From the NCBI GenBank assembly GCA_963762075.1, contig CAVXJC010000008.1:186001-250000 (forward strand): 64,000 nt of DNA. Direction: 5' to 3'. Within the stretch, counting starts at the first letter, position 1; every line of letters begins with the position of its first letter. Below the pieces are notes generated by a model. That model was not told the DNA's origin and searched no databases. It saw only the letters and a list, made by a program, of their open reading frames with translations. This stretch comes from JAOUEA01 sp963762075. Its GTDB lineage: Bacteria > Actinomycetota > UBA4738 > HRBIN12. Below, one piece after another: positions 1 to 8,491 of this stretch. The translations under genes and the position numbers were made by a program.

Positions 1-186
1 CCGAGCATCGATCCCCCGCTCGATCCGACCTGACGTCATCTCCCCCGCCAGGGTTACAGCGCAGATCTCGCCGGCCTCTCCGCCCGCGTAGACCCGTCCA
101 TCCACCGGATTCCAGGCGACCCCTTCAGGGTGGTTGAGCCCGCCCACGAGTTCATCGAACATCTCGAGCTGGATCACTCGAGCCAC
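1..186 (-). CDS. SMP-30/gluconolactonase-like protein, N-terminal part (runs off the window)
   Basis: The minus strand encodes an open N-terminus of 62 codons that leaves the window at base 1. It contains GGLNHPEGVAWNPVDGRVY, the typical first blade of SMP-30/gluconolactonase/strictosidine-synthase-like six-bladed propellers (sugar lactone hydrolases and relatives). The start is taken as GTG at 186; an in-frame ATG at 162 is a shorter alternative that leaves less sequence before the first blade. It lies downstream of the class III aminotransferase on the same strand and probably belongs to the same transcript. The substrate cannot be judged from this fragment. Confidence 0.6.
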   Translation of the reverse strand, partial: MARVIQLEMFDELVGGLNHPEGVAWNPVDGRVYAGGEAGEICAVTLAGEMTSGRIERGIDAR

Positions 187-343
187 CCTGTCGCCCCGGC
201 GAGCAGCTTCTCGACCACGCGCGCAGACACGACCTCATCCACGGCGATCGCCTCGCGATAGCGTCGTGTCCCTTCTCCGATGGAGAGAGGATGTCGACCG
301 GGTCGAGGAGATGCCGGCCCACACGCTCGGGGCTTGGACTCGT
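187..343 (-). other. Spacer between aminotransferase and SMP-30-like gene
   Basis: No recognisable gene is seen in these 157 bases. On the minus strand one frame stays open and stops at 174-176, overlapping the proposed SMP-30 start by 13 bases. It has no convincing start codon or family signature, so it is not called as a gene. Confidence 0.3.
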
Positions 344-1717
344 TCACGGGGGGACCGATGCCTCGGCGATCGCCTCGTCGAGGATGCTCAGCACCGTGCC
401 CATGACGCCGACCGGCATCGTGAGCGACGGCTGGATGTTGAGCGACGTCGTCGAGGAGTCGATCAGCAGTCCGCGACGCACGCAGCCCCACGCCACGCGT
501 TCCTGTAGGTCGAGGTTGCGCTCCTTCGTGACGCGATCGCGCACGAACTCGATGGCCATGAAGCAACCGATCGCGCGAACATCACCGATCACCTCGTAAC
601 GGTCCATCAGAGCACGCAGCCCCTCGAAGCCGGCAGCCTCGAGCGCCATGACATTCTCGAGCACTGGCTCGGCTTCGAACACGTCGAGGGTCGCAAGGGC
701 CGCGACGCATGCCGCTGGCAGCCACGACCACGTCGAGCCCGTCGAGATGTCGTCGAAGTCCATCGACGACTCGGTGCCGAGCACAGCGCCGATCGGCATG
801 ACGCCGCCACCCATCGACTTGCCGAGCGCCATGAGGTCGGGCTCGACGCCGTAGCGCTGCACCGCGAACATCGTCCCCGCGCGTCCGAAGCCGGTCTTCA
901 CCTCGTCGGCGCAGAGCAGGAAGTCGAACTCCCGACAAAGATCGGCGAGGGCCGGCCAGAACGAGTCGGGAGGCGCGATGCACCCGCCCGAGCCCATCAC
1001 CGGTTCGATCATGAACCCTGCCACCTCACGCGGATCCACCGCGTGATGCAGGAGGTGGTCGCGGATGAAATCGACCGTGCCGTCGCCCGTGCCACCGCGG
1101 CGCGCAGTGAAGGGTGTCCGATAAGGATTCGGGTATGGCGCGTGCACGAAGCCAGGGGCGAGTGCCCGGTAGCCGAAGGAGAGGTCGCTCGTCTCGGCGC
1201 TGATCGCGCCTGCCGTGCCGGCTTCCCCGTGGTAGCCGCCCATGAAGCCGATCACGATCGGACGGCCGGTAGCCCGGCGCATGAATCGAACGGAAGTCTC
1301 GACCGCTTCGGTGCCGTTCAGAGCGATGTCGACGCGAGCCAGCGAGCCCGGCGCGATCGCGATGAGCCGCTCGGCGAGCGGCAGCACGTACTCGTGCGAA
1401 TAGAAGTGCGTGTCCTCGTTGCCATAGCGACGCAGCGCCTCGACGGCCGCCTCTGTGATGTCGGCGCGTGCGGCTCCCACGGGCACCGAGGCCATCGCGC
1501 TGATGCAGTCGAGGTACACGTTGCCGTCGATGTCCTCGATCTCGTACCCCGACTTGCGACAGATGACGAACGGCCCAACCTCTGCTGCAAGCCCTCTATA
1601 AAGGATCCTCGTCTGCCTCTCGAGAACCTCGGTCGTCCGCGGTCCCGGCGGGGTCGCGACGATCGCGGGCACTTCGTCGCTTCCCCCGCCGGTTCCCTTC
1701 CAGTCGTCGTCGATCAC
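344..1717 (-). CDS. Class III (omega) PLP-dependent aminotransferase
   Basis: This is a 457-residue fold-type I aminotransferase of class III (the GABA/ornithine/glutamate-1-semialdehyde group). Landmarks are NGTEAVETSVR and GYHGEAGTAG in the PLP-binding part, CADEVKTGFGRAG with the aspartate that contacts the pyridine nitrogen, and LGKSMGGGVMPIGAV with the Schiff-base lysine. Start choice: GTG at 1717 overlaps the TGA of the PhoX-like gene in a GTGA arrangement, so the two are probably translationally coupled. An upstream ATG at 1789 would add an arginine-rich stretch inside the neighbour. The amino donor is unknown. The neighbours suggest breakdown of an amine or lactone-type carbon source, which is inference. 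Confidence 0.85.
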   Translation of the reverse strand: MIDDDWKGTGGGSDEVPAIVATPPGPRTTEVLERQTRILYRGLAAEVGPFVICRKSGYEIEDIDGNVYLDCISAMASVPVGAARADITEAAVEALRRYGNEDTHFYSHEYVLPLAERLIAIAPGSLARVDIALNGTEAVETSVRFMRRATGRPIVIGFMGGYHGEAGTAGAISAETSDLSFGYRALAPGFVHAPYPNPYRTPFTARRGGTGDGTVDFIRDHLLHHAVDPREVAGFMIEPVMGSGGCIAPPDSFWPALADLCREFDFLLCADEVKTGFGRAGTMFAVQRYGVEPDLMALGKSMGGGVMPIGAVLGTESSMDFDDISTGSTWSWLPAACVAALATLDVFEAEPVLENVMALEAAGFEGLRALMDRYEVIGDVRAIGCFMAIEFVRDRVTKERNLDLQERVAWGCVRRGLLIDSSTTSLNIQPSLTMPVGVMGTVLSILDEAIAEASVPP

Positions 1718-3207
1718 AGTCCGATACTGCCCCAGTCGCCGGTGATCGCGCACGTGATGCCGGGCACCTGGATGTTCACGAACAGCCACTGACCGTCGGG
1801 GCTGAAGGTCGGGCCAGCGAACTCGGAGAAACCCAATCCATCGCCAGCTGAACGGCCGTCGTCCGGCACCGTCGGGTCATACAGCTTGCCCGAGGCCGCG
1901 AGGTAATGCTGCTGGACCGCGAGCAGGTTCTCGGCCACATCGATCATCGTGCCGTCGGGCAGCAGCGCCTTCACGAAGTTGCTCTTCAGGTTCCCATCTT
2001 CGGCGATCACGATCGCCCCGCCAGGACTCGTGGTCATGTTGTCGGGACCATCGAGCTGAGCCCTGCTCTGCGACTCGAACAGTAGCTCCAGCTCGCCCCG
2101 TTCGTTGAGCTCGCCAGCGTTCCGGACCGGTGTATAGGACCACACTTGGCCCAGACCGGCGTCGCCGCCATCGCTCGATCCGAACACGATCGAACCGTCA
2201 CGGTAGGTGCACCCCTCCCCGCCGAGGAACTTGGCCCCGCCCTTGGCCCGGCCTTGCTTGAACACCGCCGACGGGTGGTCTTCCGCGTCCGCGGGGTTGG
2301 GGTCGTCGATCGTGACCCAATTGCACTCGAGCACGTCGCCGACGGTTTGCCCGACGATCGTGTTGTACCCTGGGCGCCCCTTCACCCTTAGCATCTGGAG
2401 GGTGCCCCGACGAAGGTCCTCGGCCACGTCCGGGATGAACCGATAGAAGCCGTCCGGACCTTCATCCTCCGTGAGGTACACGACCCCTGTCGCGGGATCA
2501 ACCGCACCTGCTTCATGCAGGAACCTGCCCATCTGCTTGTAGGGGCGCGTCTGCACCGCCTCGTCGGCAGACGGGTCGACCTCGAACACGAATCCGTGTG
2601 CCTTGCGACGCCCGCTGCCTCGTCCGGCGACCGTCTCCTCGCACGTGAGCCATGTTCCCCACGGCGTGGGCGCGCCAGCGCAGTTCGTATCGGTCCCATT
2701 CAAACTGATCCAGTGCGAAAGGAGCTCGCCCGTGCCCGCGTCGACTTCGAGCGTCACCGTGCCGCCAGGGGCCTGTCGATCCCAGGCCGTGGCAGGGTCG
2801 CCGATGCACGTGCCCGCCGGTACGTCGTTGCCCTCGCCCAACTCGTGATTGCGGACGAGGCGCAATCGCCCGCCGCCCATGTCGAAAGCGGCCATGCCGT
2901 CGTGGATCGGCGGCGTGATGTAGCCGTCGGTCATCGCCGATCCGAACCACCCGAACGTGTGGTAGCTGAACCCGGCGGGAAGCGCGAGCTCGGCCCCGGC
3001 CGCGACGAGCGCTGCTCCTTGCGGTTGCACGGTCGAGAGGCTCCGAGCAAGGGCCGCGGCACCGGCCTCCCGGTCGCGTTCCATGAGCACGGCGCTCGCC
3101 ATGGCGGTCCCGATCACGCCCATCCGGATGAAGCTCCGGCGGTCCACTTCCCCTCGCCGTCCGATCCCATCCTCGCGGACCGCCAGGTCCGGATCGCTCG
3201 TCTGCAT
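1714..3207 (-). CDS. Tat-exported PhoX-family (DUF839) protein
   Basis: A 497-residue protein with a twin-arginine motif, DRRSFIRMGVIG, near residue 22 followed by an Ala-rich hydrophobic stretch, so export by Tat is likely. The body carries PhoX/DUF839 landmarks: LVRNHELGEG (metal-ligand region) and WGTWLTCEETVAG, with a C-terminal propeller-like part. PhoX proteins are calcium- and iron-dependent secreted phosphatases, but many DUF839 members are of unknown activity, so phosphatase function is only a possibility. It is the first gene of a minus-strand unit with the aminotransferase. A palindromic operator-like site lies 61-77 bases upstream of its start. Confidence 0.8.
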   Translation of the reverse strand: MQTSDPDLAVREDGIGRRGEVDRRSFIRMGVIGTAMASAVLMERDREAGAAALARSLSTVQPQGAALVAAGAELALPAGFSYHTFGWFGSAMTDGYITPPIHDGMAAFDMGGGRLRLVRNHELGEGNDVPAGTCIGDPATAWDRQAPGGTVTLEVDAGTGELLSHWISLNGTDTNCAGAPTPWGTWLTCEETVAGRGSGRRKAHGFVFEVDPSADEAVQTRPYKQMGRFLHEAGAVDPATGVVYLTEDEGPDGFYRFIPDVAEDLRRGTLQMLRVKGRPGYNTIVGQTVGDVLECNWVTIDDPNPADAEDHPSAVFKQGRAKGGAKFLGGEGCTYRDGSIVFGSSDGGDAGLGQVWSYTPVRNAGELNERGELELLFESQSRAQLDGPDNMTTSPGGAIVIAEDGNLKSNFVKALLPDGTMIDVAENLLAVQQHYLAASGKLYDPTVPDDGRSAGDGLGFSEFAGPTFSPDGQWLFVNIQVPGITCAITGDWGSIGL

Positions 3208-3267
3208 CAGTCTCCCCCTTCCGCCCCTGACGATGCATCCATGCCGGTGCCATCATGTGCGGGGCCT

Positions 3268-3284
3268 GTGGACTGTCGACAATC
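3268..3284 (-). promoter_or_regulatory. Operator-like palindrome upstream of the PhoX-like gene
   Basis: On the minus strand the site reads GATTGTCGACAGTCCAC. It matches the site at 5514-5530 in 14 of 17 positions and has imperfect dyad symmetry around GTCGACAGTCCAC. Both copies lie just upstream of minus-strand genes, which suggests one repressor or activator. GntR/FCD-type regulators use sites of this general kind, but the identity of the regulator is inference. Confidence 0.5.
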
Positions 3285-3345
3285 TACAAACAGCCAGCCG
3301 CTCGGTCAAGTCGACGTACGATAGGGCCACGTCAAGGGAGATCTC

Positions 3346-3882
3346 ATGCCGAGCGCGAGCCCCGAACACGATCGATCGCTGCTGGTCGCGATGCCTCTCC
3401 GCCACCTGGAATCGGCACAGGCCGTGCAGGACGCGCACGGCTTCGTCGTGATGCCTGCTGGAAGCCCCGGGGCACTGGAAGAGACACCCATCGACACGCC
3501 CGTGCTGTTCCTCGCGATCGATGCCGGCGAGGCCGAGGTGCCCGCGGCGACGTGGGTGGCAAGGTTCGCAGGCCCAGTCGGGCACGACCCGGATGCTGGT
3601 TGGCCCGGCGCCCTGCCCCAAACCTGGCTCGACGAACACCCGGCCACGGTTTCGGGGGCCACGAGGGGAGAGCCCCAGTCGGATCGAGACGACGAGTACG
3701 ACGACGAAGAGGAGGGGGAGGACGAAGGGGCGCTCGGCCCGCAATCGTTCTTCAGGGTGAGAGCACTCACACCCTTACCTCAGACCGAGTGGATCTTCGC
3801 CAACGAGTTGGTGCCCAAGCAGCAACGAAGGGGCCGCACCTTCTTGCCGCGCGCACCGAGGCTGATCGCTCGCCCCGACTGA
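3346..3882 (+). CDS. Hypothetical protein with an acidic central stretch
   Basis: A 178-residue protein of no family I recognise. It starts at ATG 3346 with a good ribosome-binding site AAGGGAG at 3334-3340. The first half is neutral and mixed alpha/beta in look. Around residues 110-130 there is a strongly acidic run (DRDDEYDDEEEGEDEG), and the C-terminus is basic with several arginines. No signal peptide or membrane segment is seen. It is transcribed divergently from the PhoX-like gene and ends 6 bases before the convergent FAD oxidoreductase. The acidic linker suggests a flexible region between two small modules. Confidence 0.6.
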   Translation: MPSASPEHDRSLLVAMPLRHLESAQAVQDAHGFVVMPAGSPGALEETPIDTPVLFLAIDAGEAEVPAATWVARFAGPVGHDPDAGWPGALPQTWLDEHPATVSGATRGEPQSDRDDEYDDEEEGEDEGALGPQSFFRVRALTPLPQTEWIFANELVPKQQRRGRTFLPRAPRLIARPD

Positions 3883-3888
3883 GCCGGT

Positions 3889-5493
3889 CTACCGGCGCCG
3901 AGGCCCGCTCGCGTCCCGAAGGACCTCGCGCGCGGCGTTCCGTCCGTTCGCCCCCGTGACCCCACCCCCGGGATGTGTGCCTGCACCGCACAGGTACAGC
4001 CCAGGGATCGGCGTGCGGTAGTTCGCCCAGCCCCGCACCGGCCGAAGGAACAGCAGTTGGTCGGGTGCCATGTCGCCGTGCAGCGCGTGCCCACCGGTGA
4101 GCGCCATGAGCCGTTCCATGTCGAGCGGCGTCACGACCTGGCGGTGCTCGATCAGGTCGGGGAGCTTGGGGAAGTGCTCCGCGATCGTTGCGATCGCGCG
4201 GTCCGCGCGGTCTTCCTTGATGTCGTCCCACGAACCGTCGCGCAGCGTGTAGGGCTGGGAGTTCACATCGACCGTGATGATGTGCTTGCCATCGGGGGCG
4301 AGCGACGGGTCGTGCACGGTCGGGAAGCACAGCTCGATATGCGCCGGGTCGGCGGCAACTCCCTGCACCGCCTGGGCTTGCTGGAAGTCCATGTCGGCGA
4401 TGAACGGGTTCAACTCCATGATGCCCGTGTGGTACTGCTGCACCCCGCCCTCGGGCAACCCCTGCACGTACGGCAACTCGCTGACGGCGAGGTTGATCTT
4501 GATGCTCGTTCCCATGCACCGATATGCCTCGATGCGTGCAGTGAAACCATCGGGAAGATCACGCCTGTCGCAAAGCGTCAGGAACGTGCGCTTGGGATCG
4601 GCGTTCGAGAGCACTCGTCTCGAGTGGATCTCCTCCCCGCCGGCGAGCCGCACGCCCACAGCGCGATGACCGCGCGTGAGCACCTGTTCTACCTCGGCAG
4701 CGCAGCGGATCTCGCATCCTGCCTCACGCGCCGCATCCGCCATGGTCGCCGTGAGGACGCCCATGCCGCCGCGTACGAACCCCCACTGGCGCACGCCACC
4801 CTCTGCTTCCTCGCTCGCGTGGTCGTGGAGCAGCACGTGAGCGGTGCCCGGCGTCGAAGGACCCGCCACGCTGTCGTTGATCGCATGCCAGCCGAGCGCG
4901 GCCTTCACGTGATCGCTCTCGAACCGTTCCGACAGGAACTGGTTGGCACTGGTCGAGAAGAGGAAGGCGAGGTCGGCCAGGTGCTTGCGCTGCCGGAGCC
5001 CGACTCGACCCCACTTGGCGAGCTCACGGAGATCGCTCAACGATCGAACGCGCGGGTCGGGCGCCGTCCAGTTGAACGAGGGAAGCACCCCTTGCACGAG
5101 CGCGCTGAGATCGTCTTCGAACCCCGGAAGCGCCCTGGCGTCGCTCGATGAGAATCGCCGGGTCGCGTCGATGTTGGCGGACATGTCATCGCCGAGGGAG
5201 TAGTGGGCGCCGTCCGGATACAGGTTCATCGTGGGCCCCGCAGGATCGACCACGACCCCTCGTTGCACCAGCCGCATGTCCCGCCAGATCGACTCGCGCA
5301 ACATCGAGAGCACGTAGGCGCCCGTCGAGGCACGGAAGCCAGGTGCGAACTCCTCGGTGTTGCAGGCCCCGCCCACGAACGGCCGTCGTTCGAGCACGAG
5401 CACGCGAAGTCCGGCGCGAGAGAGATAGAACCCGGCCACGAGGCCGTTGTGGCCCCCGCCGACGACGACCGCGTCGTATCCGCCTCGGTTCAC
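3889..5493 (-). CDS. FAD-dependent oxidoreductase of the phytoene desaturase/PYROXD2 type
   Basis: A 534-residue flavoprotein. The N-terminus carries the Rossmann dinucleotide-binding motif VVVGGGHNGLVAGFYLSRAG, followed by VLVLERRPFVGGAC, and the C-terminus has the second FAD motif GLYLCGAGTHPGGGVTGANG. This arrangement is that of CrtI-like amine oxidase-fold proteins, and the GGGHNGL form is common in the PYROXD2-like branch rather than in true carotenoid desaturases. No other carotenoid gene is nearby, so carotenogenesis is unlikely. It starts at ATG 5493, and a palindrome shared with the PhoX promoter sits 21-37 bases upstream. The substrate is unknown. Confidence 0.8.
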   Translation of the reverse strand: MNRGGYDAVVVGGGHNGLVAGFYLSRAGLRVLVLERRPFVGGACNTEEFAPGFRASTGAYVLSMLRESIWRDMRLVQRGVVVDPAGPTMNLYPDGAHYSLGDDMSANIDATRRFSSSDARALPGFEDDLSALVQGVLPSFNWTAPDPRVRSLSDLRELAKWGRVGLRQRKHLADLAFLFSTSANQFLSERFESDHVKAALGWHAINDSVAGPSTPGTAHVLLHDHASEEAEGGVRQWGFVRGGMGVLTATMADAAREAGCEIRCAAEVEQVLTRGHRAVGVRLAGGEEIHSRRVLSNADPKRTFLTLCDRRDLPDGFTARIEAYRCMGTSIKINLAVSELPYVQGLPEGGVQQYHTGIMELNPFIADMDFQQAQAVQGVAADPAHIELCFPTVHDPSLAPDGKHIITVDVNSQPYTLRDGSWDDIKEDRADRAIATIAEHFPKLPDLIEHRQVVTPLDMERLMALTGGHALHGDMAPDQLLFLRPVRGWANYRTPIPGLYLCGAGTHPGGGVTGANGRNAAREVLRDASGPRRR

Positions 5494-5513
5494 GCGCGGA
5501 CGCTATCCCGGAC

Positions 5514-5530
5514 GATTGTTGACTGTCAAC
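5514..5530 (-). promoter_or_regulatory. Operator-like palindrome upstream of the FAD oxidoreductase
   Basis: The plus strand reads GATTGTTGACTGTCAAC. It contains the perfect 13-base odd palindrome GTTGACTGTCAAC at 5518-5530. Fourteen of 17 bases match the site at 3268-3284 read on the minus strand. Its position overlaps the expected core promoter of the oxidoreductase, which would suit a repressor. This is inference from position and symmetry. Confidence 0.5.
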
Positions 5531-5555
5531 CGAACTGCGGAGAGGTGCCTTTGAC

Positions 5556-6791
5556 TCACTCGCCCTTGACGACCTCGCCGTTCTTCATCACGAACGGCAC
5601 ATCTTCGAGCAGGGTCACATCGTCCGTCGGATCGCCGGGTACGGCGATCATGTCCGCGAGCATGCCTGGCGCCACGGTTCCGACTCGGTCTTCCCAGCGC
5701 ATGAGCTCGGCCGACCACCTGGTAGCGCTCTGGATCGCCTGCAGGGGCGTGAGCCCGAACCGGACGTAGTAGGCGAACTGCCTCGCGTTCAACCCATGGG
5801 GCGCGATGCCCGAGTCCGTACCGAACGCCAGGGGTACCCCCGCCTTCACGCATTTCGTGAATCCTTCGCGCTGGGCGTCATTGGTGAGGTGAACCTTCTC
5901 GATGACCTCGGCGGTGTAGCCGAGCGAGGGTCCGACCTCGAGCATGTAGTCCCCGTCGTACATGTCGGCCACGAGGTAGGTACCGCGCTCAGCCATCATC
6001 TCGATCCCCTCGTCGTCGATGAGGGACCCGTGCTCGATCGAGCGCACACCCGCCCGCACGGCGCGCTTGATGCCCTCGGCCCCGTGCGCATGGGCGGCGA
6101 CGTGGGCGTCGGCCGCCCCGGCCTCCTCGACCGCCGCACAGAGCTCGGCTTCGGTGAACTCGGGCATGCCGGGCCTCGTTCCGCTCGTGAGGACCGCGCC
6201 GGTAGCGAGCACCTTGATGAAGTCGGCCCCGTAGCGCAGCACCTGTCGAACGGTCGAGCGCATCTGGTCGACTCCGCTCGTCACGCCGAACCGCAGGTCG
6301 CGGGGCACGACCTCGTCGACGTCGACGGCGAGACCCGTCAGATCGCCGGCTCCGCCGGGCGTGGTCACGTAGGCGCCGGCGCACATCATGCGCGGTCCCG
6401 GAAACCAGCCGGCATCGATGCCTTCCCTCAGCGCGACGTCGACGAACGCGCGGAAGGTGCCGATATCCCGCACCGTCGTGAAGCCGGCCTCGAGCGTGGA
6501 TCGAGCGTTGCGCACACCGATGATCGCTTCCTGCGCGGGACTTCGCATGACGAGCGCCGCGTACCCCTGGCCGGTGTCGTCGGGGCCGATCAGATGCGAA
6601 TGCATGTCCATGAGTCCGGGAAGCAGCGTGTGTCCGGCAAGGTCGATTCGACGCGCGCTCTCGGGGGCATCGGACACGGCGACGACATCGATGATGCGAT
6701 CGCCCTCCACGATCACCGCCCGATCCGTGACCACCTCCCCCCGCTCGGTGTCGATCAGCCGATCCGCCGTGAGAACGATGCGCTCAGTCAT
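5556..6791 (-). CDS. Metal-dependent amidohydrolase (prolidase/imidazolonepropionase-like)
   Basis: A 411-residue amidohydrolase. Metal ligands are visible: the HxH in MDMHSHLIG, the likely carboxylated lysine in GADFIKVLATG, histidines in HVAAHAHGAEG and SIEHGSLID, and the aspartate in LAFGTDSGIAPHG. This pattern matches the subgroup of cytoplasmic amidohydrolases that cleave Xaa-Pro or related N-acyl substrates. The start is taken as ATG 6791 because TERIVLTADRLID is the usual first beta strand of the family; an upstream ATG at 6902 would add an arginine- and proline-rich tail. It lies downstream of no other gene on its strand and 62 bases upstream of the FAD oxidoreductase. Confidence 0.85.
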   Translation of the reverse strand: MTERIVLTADRLIDTERGEVVTDRAVIVEGDRIIDVVAVSDAPESARRIDLAGHTLLPGLMDMHSHLIGPDDTGQGYAALVMRSPAQEAIIGVRNARSTLEAGFTTVRDIGTFRAFVDVALREGIDAGWFPGPRMMCAGAYVTTPGGAGDLTGLAVDVDEVVPRDLRFGVTSGVDQMRSTVRQVLRYGADFIKVLATGAVLTSGTRPGMPEFTEAELCAAVEEAGAADAHVAAHAHGAEGIKRAVRAGVRSIEHGSLIDDEGIEMMAERGTYLVADMYDGDYMLEVGPSLGYTAEVIEKVHLTNDAQREGFTKCVKAGVPLAFGTDSGIAPHGLNARQFAYYVRFGLTPLQAIQSATRWSAELMRWEDRVGTVAPGMLADMIAVPGDPTDDVTLLEDVPFVMKNGEVVKGE

Positions 6792-6919
6792 CGGCGCAGG
6801 ATACCGTTCGGACCCGGGCCGTCCCGCCGCTCGCCCCCGGTTCGGGGTGGCCGAAGGTCGGATGCGCGGTCGACCAAGGGCGGTGGGCGCAGCGACGCTC
6901 ATATGCCGATACCTCGACC

Positions 6920-8491
6920 ATGGTAGGTCGAAGCTTCGCGAAACCCGGCATGCGCGCCGGCGCCTTGCTCACCGCTCTCGCAACCGCGATCATGCTCGCG
7001 CCCACTGCCGGCGCGGCGGCACCTCCGGAGCTCACCGAGTTCCCCTTGGCCTCGGGGGTGTCGCCGTACGGCATCGCGCTCGGATCCGACGGAGCGATGT
7101 GGTTCACCGAGCGGGCCACCGACTCCGTGGGTCGGATCGCGCTCGACGGCACGCTCGGCCCGTGGACGGCCCTGGAGCCCGGGGCCGATCCGACCGCCAT
7201 GGCGGCCGGCGTCGACGGGGCGGTGTGGTTCACCGAACAAGGTCTCAATCGCATCGGCCGGCTGGCACCCGACGGCTCGCTCTCGGAGTACGACGTTCCG
7301 ACAGGGAACGCGGCGGTGGCCGGCATCACGGCTGGGCCCGACGGGGCGATGTGGTTCACCGAGCGCGCCACCCACATGATCGGGCGGGTTGATACCGACG
7401 GCAACGTCACCGAATTCCCGCTCCCATCTTCGGTCCCGGGACCGCTCGGCATCACGACGGGCGCCGACGGTGCGCTGTGGTTCACCCAGCAGCGAGGAAA
7501 CAGCATCGGCCGCATGACGACCGCCGGCGTGGTCACCGAGTACCAGCTGCCGGTGGCGGGCAGCCTTCCTTCGGGCATCGCCGCGGGACCCGACGGAGCG
7601 TTGTGGTTCACCATGCGTGCGGCCAACCGCATCGGGCGTATCACGCTCGCCGGGCAGATCTCGACCTACGCCGTGCCGACCGGCGCGTCGGATCCGATGG
7701 CCATCACCGCCGGATGGGATGACGCGATGTGGTTCACAGGAGCCGACACAGACCTGATCGGCCGAGTGGAGCTCGACGGGGCGATCACCGAGCACTTCCT
7801 ACCGAAGGTGAGCTCCTCACCCTTCTCGATCGCGGGCGGTCCCGACGATGCCGTGTGGTTCACCGAGGGCAACGCGAGTGCGATCGGAAGGCTGGGCGCT
7901 CCGGCCATGCCGGTCGATGAGACCCCGCCCACCGTGCGCATCGACTCGCCGGCAGAGGGGTCGGTGCTCACGCGCGGTTCGGGGCTCGTGTCCGACTTCA
8001 CGTGCACGGACGAAGGTGGATCCGGCCTGGTCAGCTGTCTCGGAACGGTGCCCGACGGCTCGCCCGTCGATGCCACGCCCGGGGCGCATCGGTTCGAGGT
8101 GAACGCTTCTGATGGCGCGGGCAACACGGCGAAGGCGACGAGCAGCTACATCGCCTTCTCGAGGATCACCGGCTCGGTCGCCTCGGGAGTCCAGCGGGCG
8201 GGCCTGTGGGCAACCCTCGAGCTCGGACTCGGGGCACCGGCATCGCGAGATGTCTCAGCCCTCGTCGCCCCTGGATTCCCCGTGAGCCAGCAGGTGGATT
8301 GCGCGAACAGCTCGATCGCGATCGGCGCCGCGAACGCGGCCGACGTACGGCTCGCAGCACGACAGGACCTGCTGGTGACGCGCTGGCGCACCGAGCGTTC
8401 ATGGGCCGGAACCTGCCGCGCGCTCACGTTCAGGTTCGCCGCGAGCGGGTGGCGAGGCGCCGACGCGACATTCGTCGTGGCGTTCAGCTAG
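6920..8491 (+). CDS. Secreted seven-repeat beta-propeller protein, virginiamycin B lyase-like
   Basis: A 523-residue protein with an N-terminal signal peptide (ALLTALATAIMLAPTAGAAA). Residues of about 35-340 contain seven copies of a 40-45 residue repeat around D(G/D)A(M/V/L)WFT...GRI, the blade signature of Vgb/streptogramin-lyase propellers. A C-terminal part with DETPPTVRIDSPAEGSVL and FTCTDEGGSGLVSC looks like Ig-like or HYR-type adhesion modules. Most Vgb-like proteins are not antibiotic lyases, and activity here cannot be claimed. The start is ATG 6920; a second ATG at 6950 is possible. It is divergent from the amidohydrolase, and its stop overlaps that of the convergent metallo-hydrolase. 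Confidence 0.75.
   Translation: MVGRSFAKPGMRAGALLTALATAIMLAPTAGAAAPPELTEFPLASGVSPYGIALGSDGAMWFTERATDSVGRIALDGTLGPWTALEPGADPTAMAAGVDGAVWFTEQGLNRIGRLAPDGSLSEYDVPTGNAAVAGITAGPDGAMWFTERATHMIGRVDTDGNVTEFPLPSSVPGPLGITTGADGALWFTQQRGNSIGRMTTAGVVTEYQLPVAGSLPSGIAAGPDGALWFTMRAANRIGRITLAGQISTYAVPTGASDPMAITAGWDDAMWFTGADTDLIGRVELDGAITEHFLPKVSSSPFSIAGGPDDAVWFTEGNASAIGRLGAPAMPVDETPPTVRIDSPAEGSVLTRGSGLVSDFTCTDEGGSGLVSCLGTVPDGSPVDATPGAHRFEVNASDGAGNTAKATSSYIAFSRITGSVASGVQRAGLWATLELGLGAPASRDVSALVAPGFPVSQQVDCANSSIAIGAANAADVRLAARQDLLVTRWRTERSWAGTCRALTFRFAASGWRGADATFVVAFS

Noticed and set aside
3889..5493. Carotenoid phytoene desaturase
   Set aside because: No crtB, crtE or other carotenoid gene is nearby, and the GGGHNGL motif suits the PYROXD2-like branch better.
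6920..8491. Streptogramin resistance enzyme
   Set aside because: The blade motif alone is shared by many non-lyase propellers; the protein is exported and has an adhesion-like tail.
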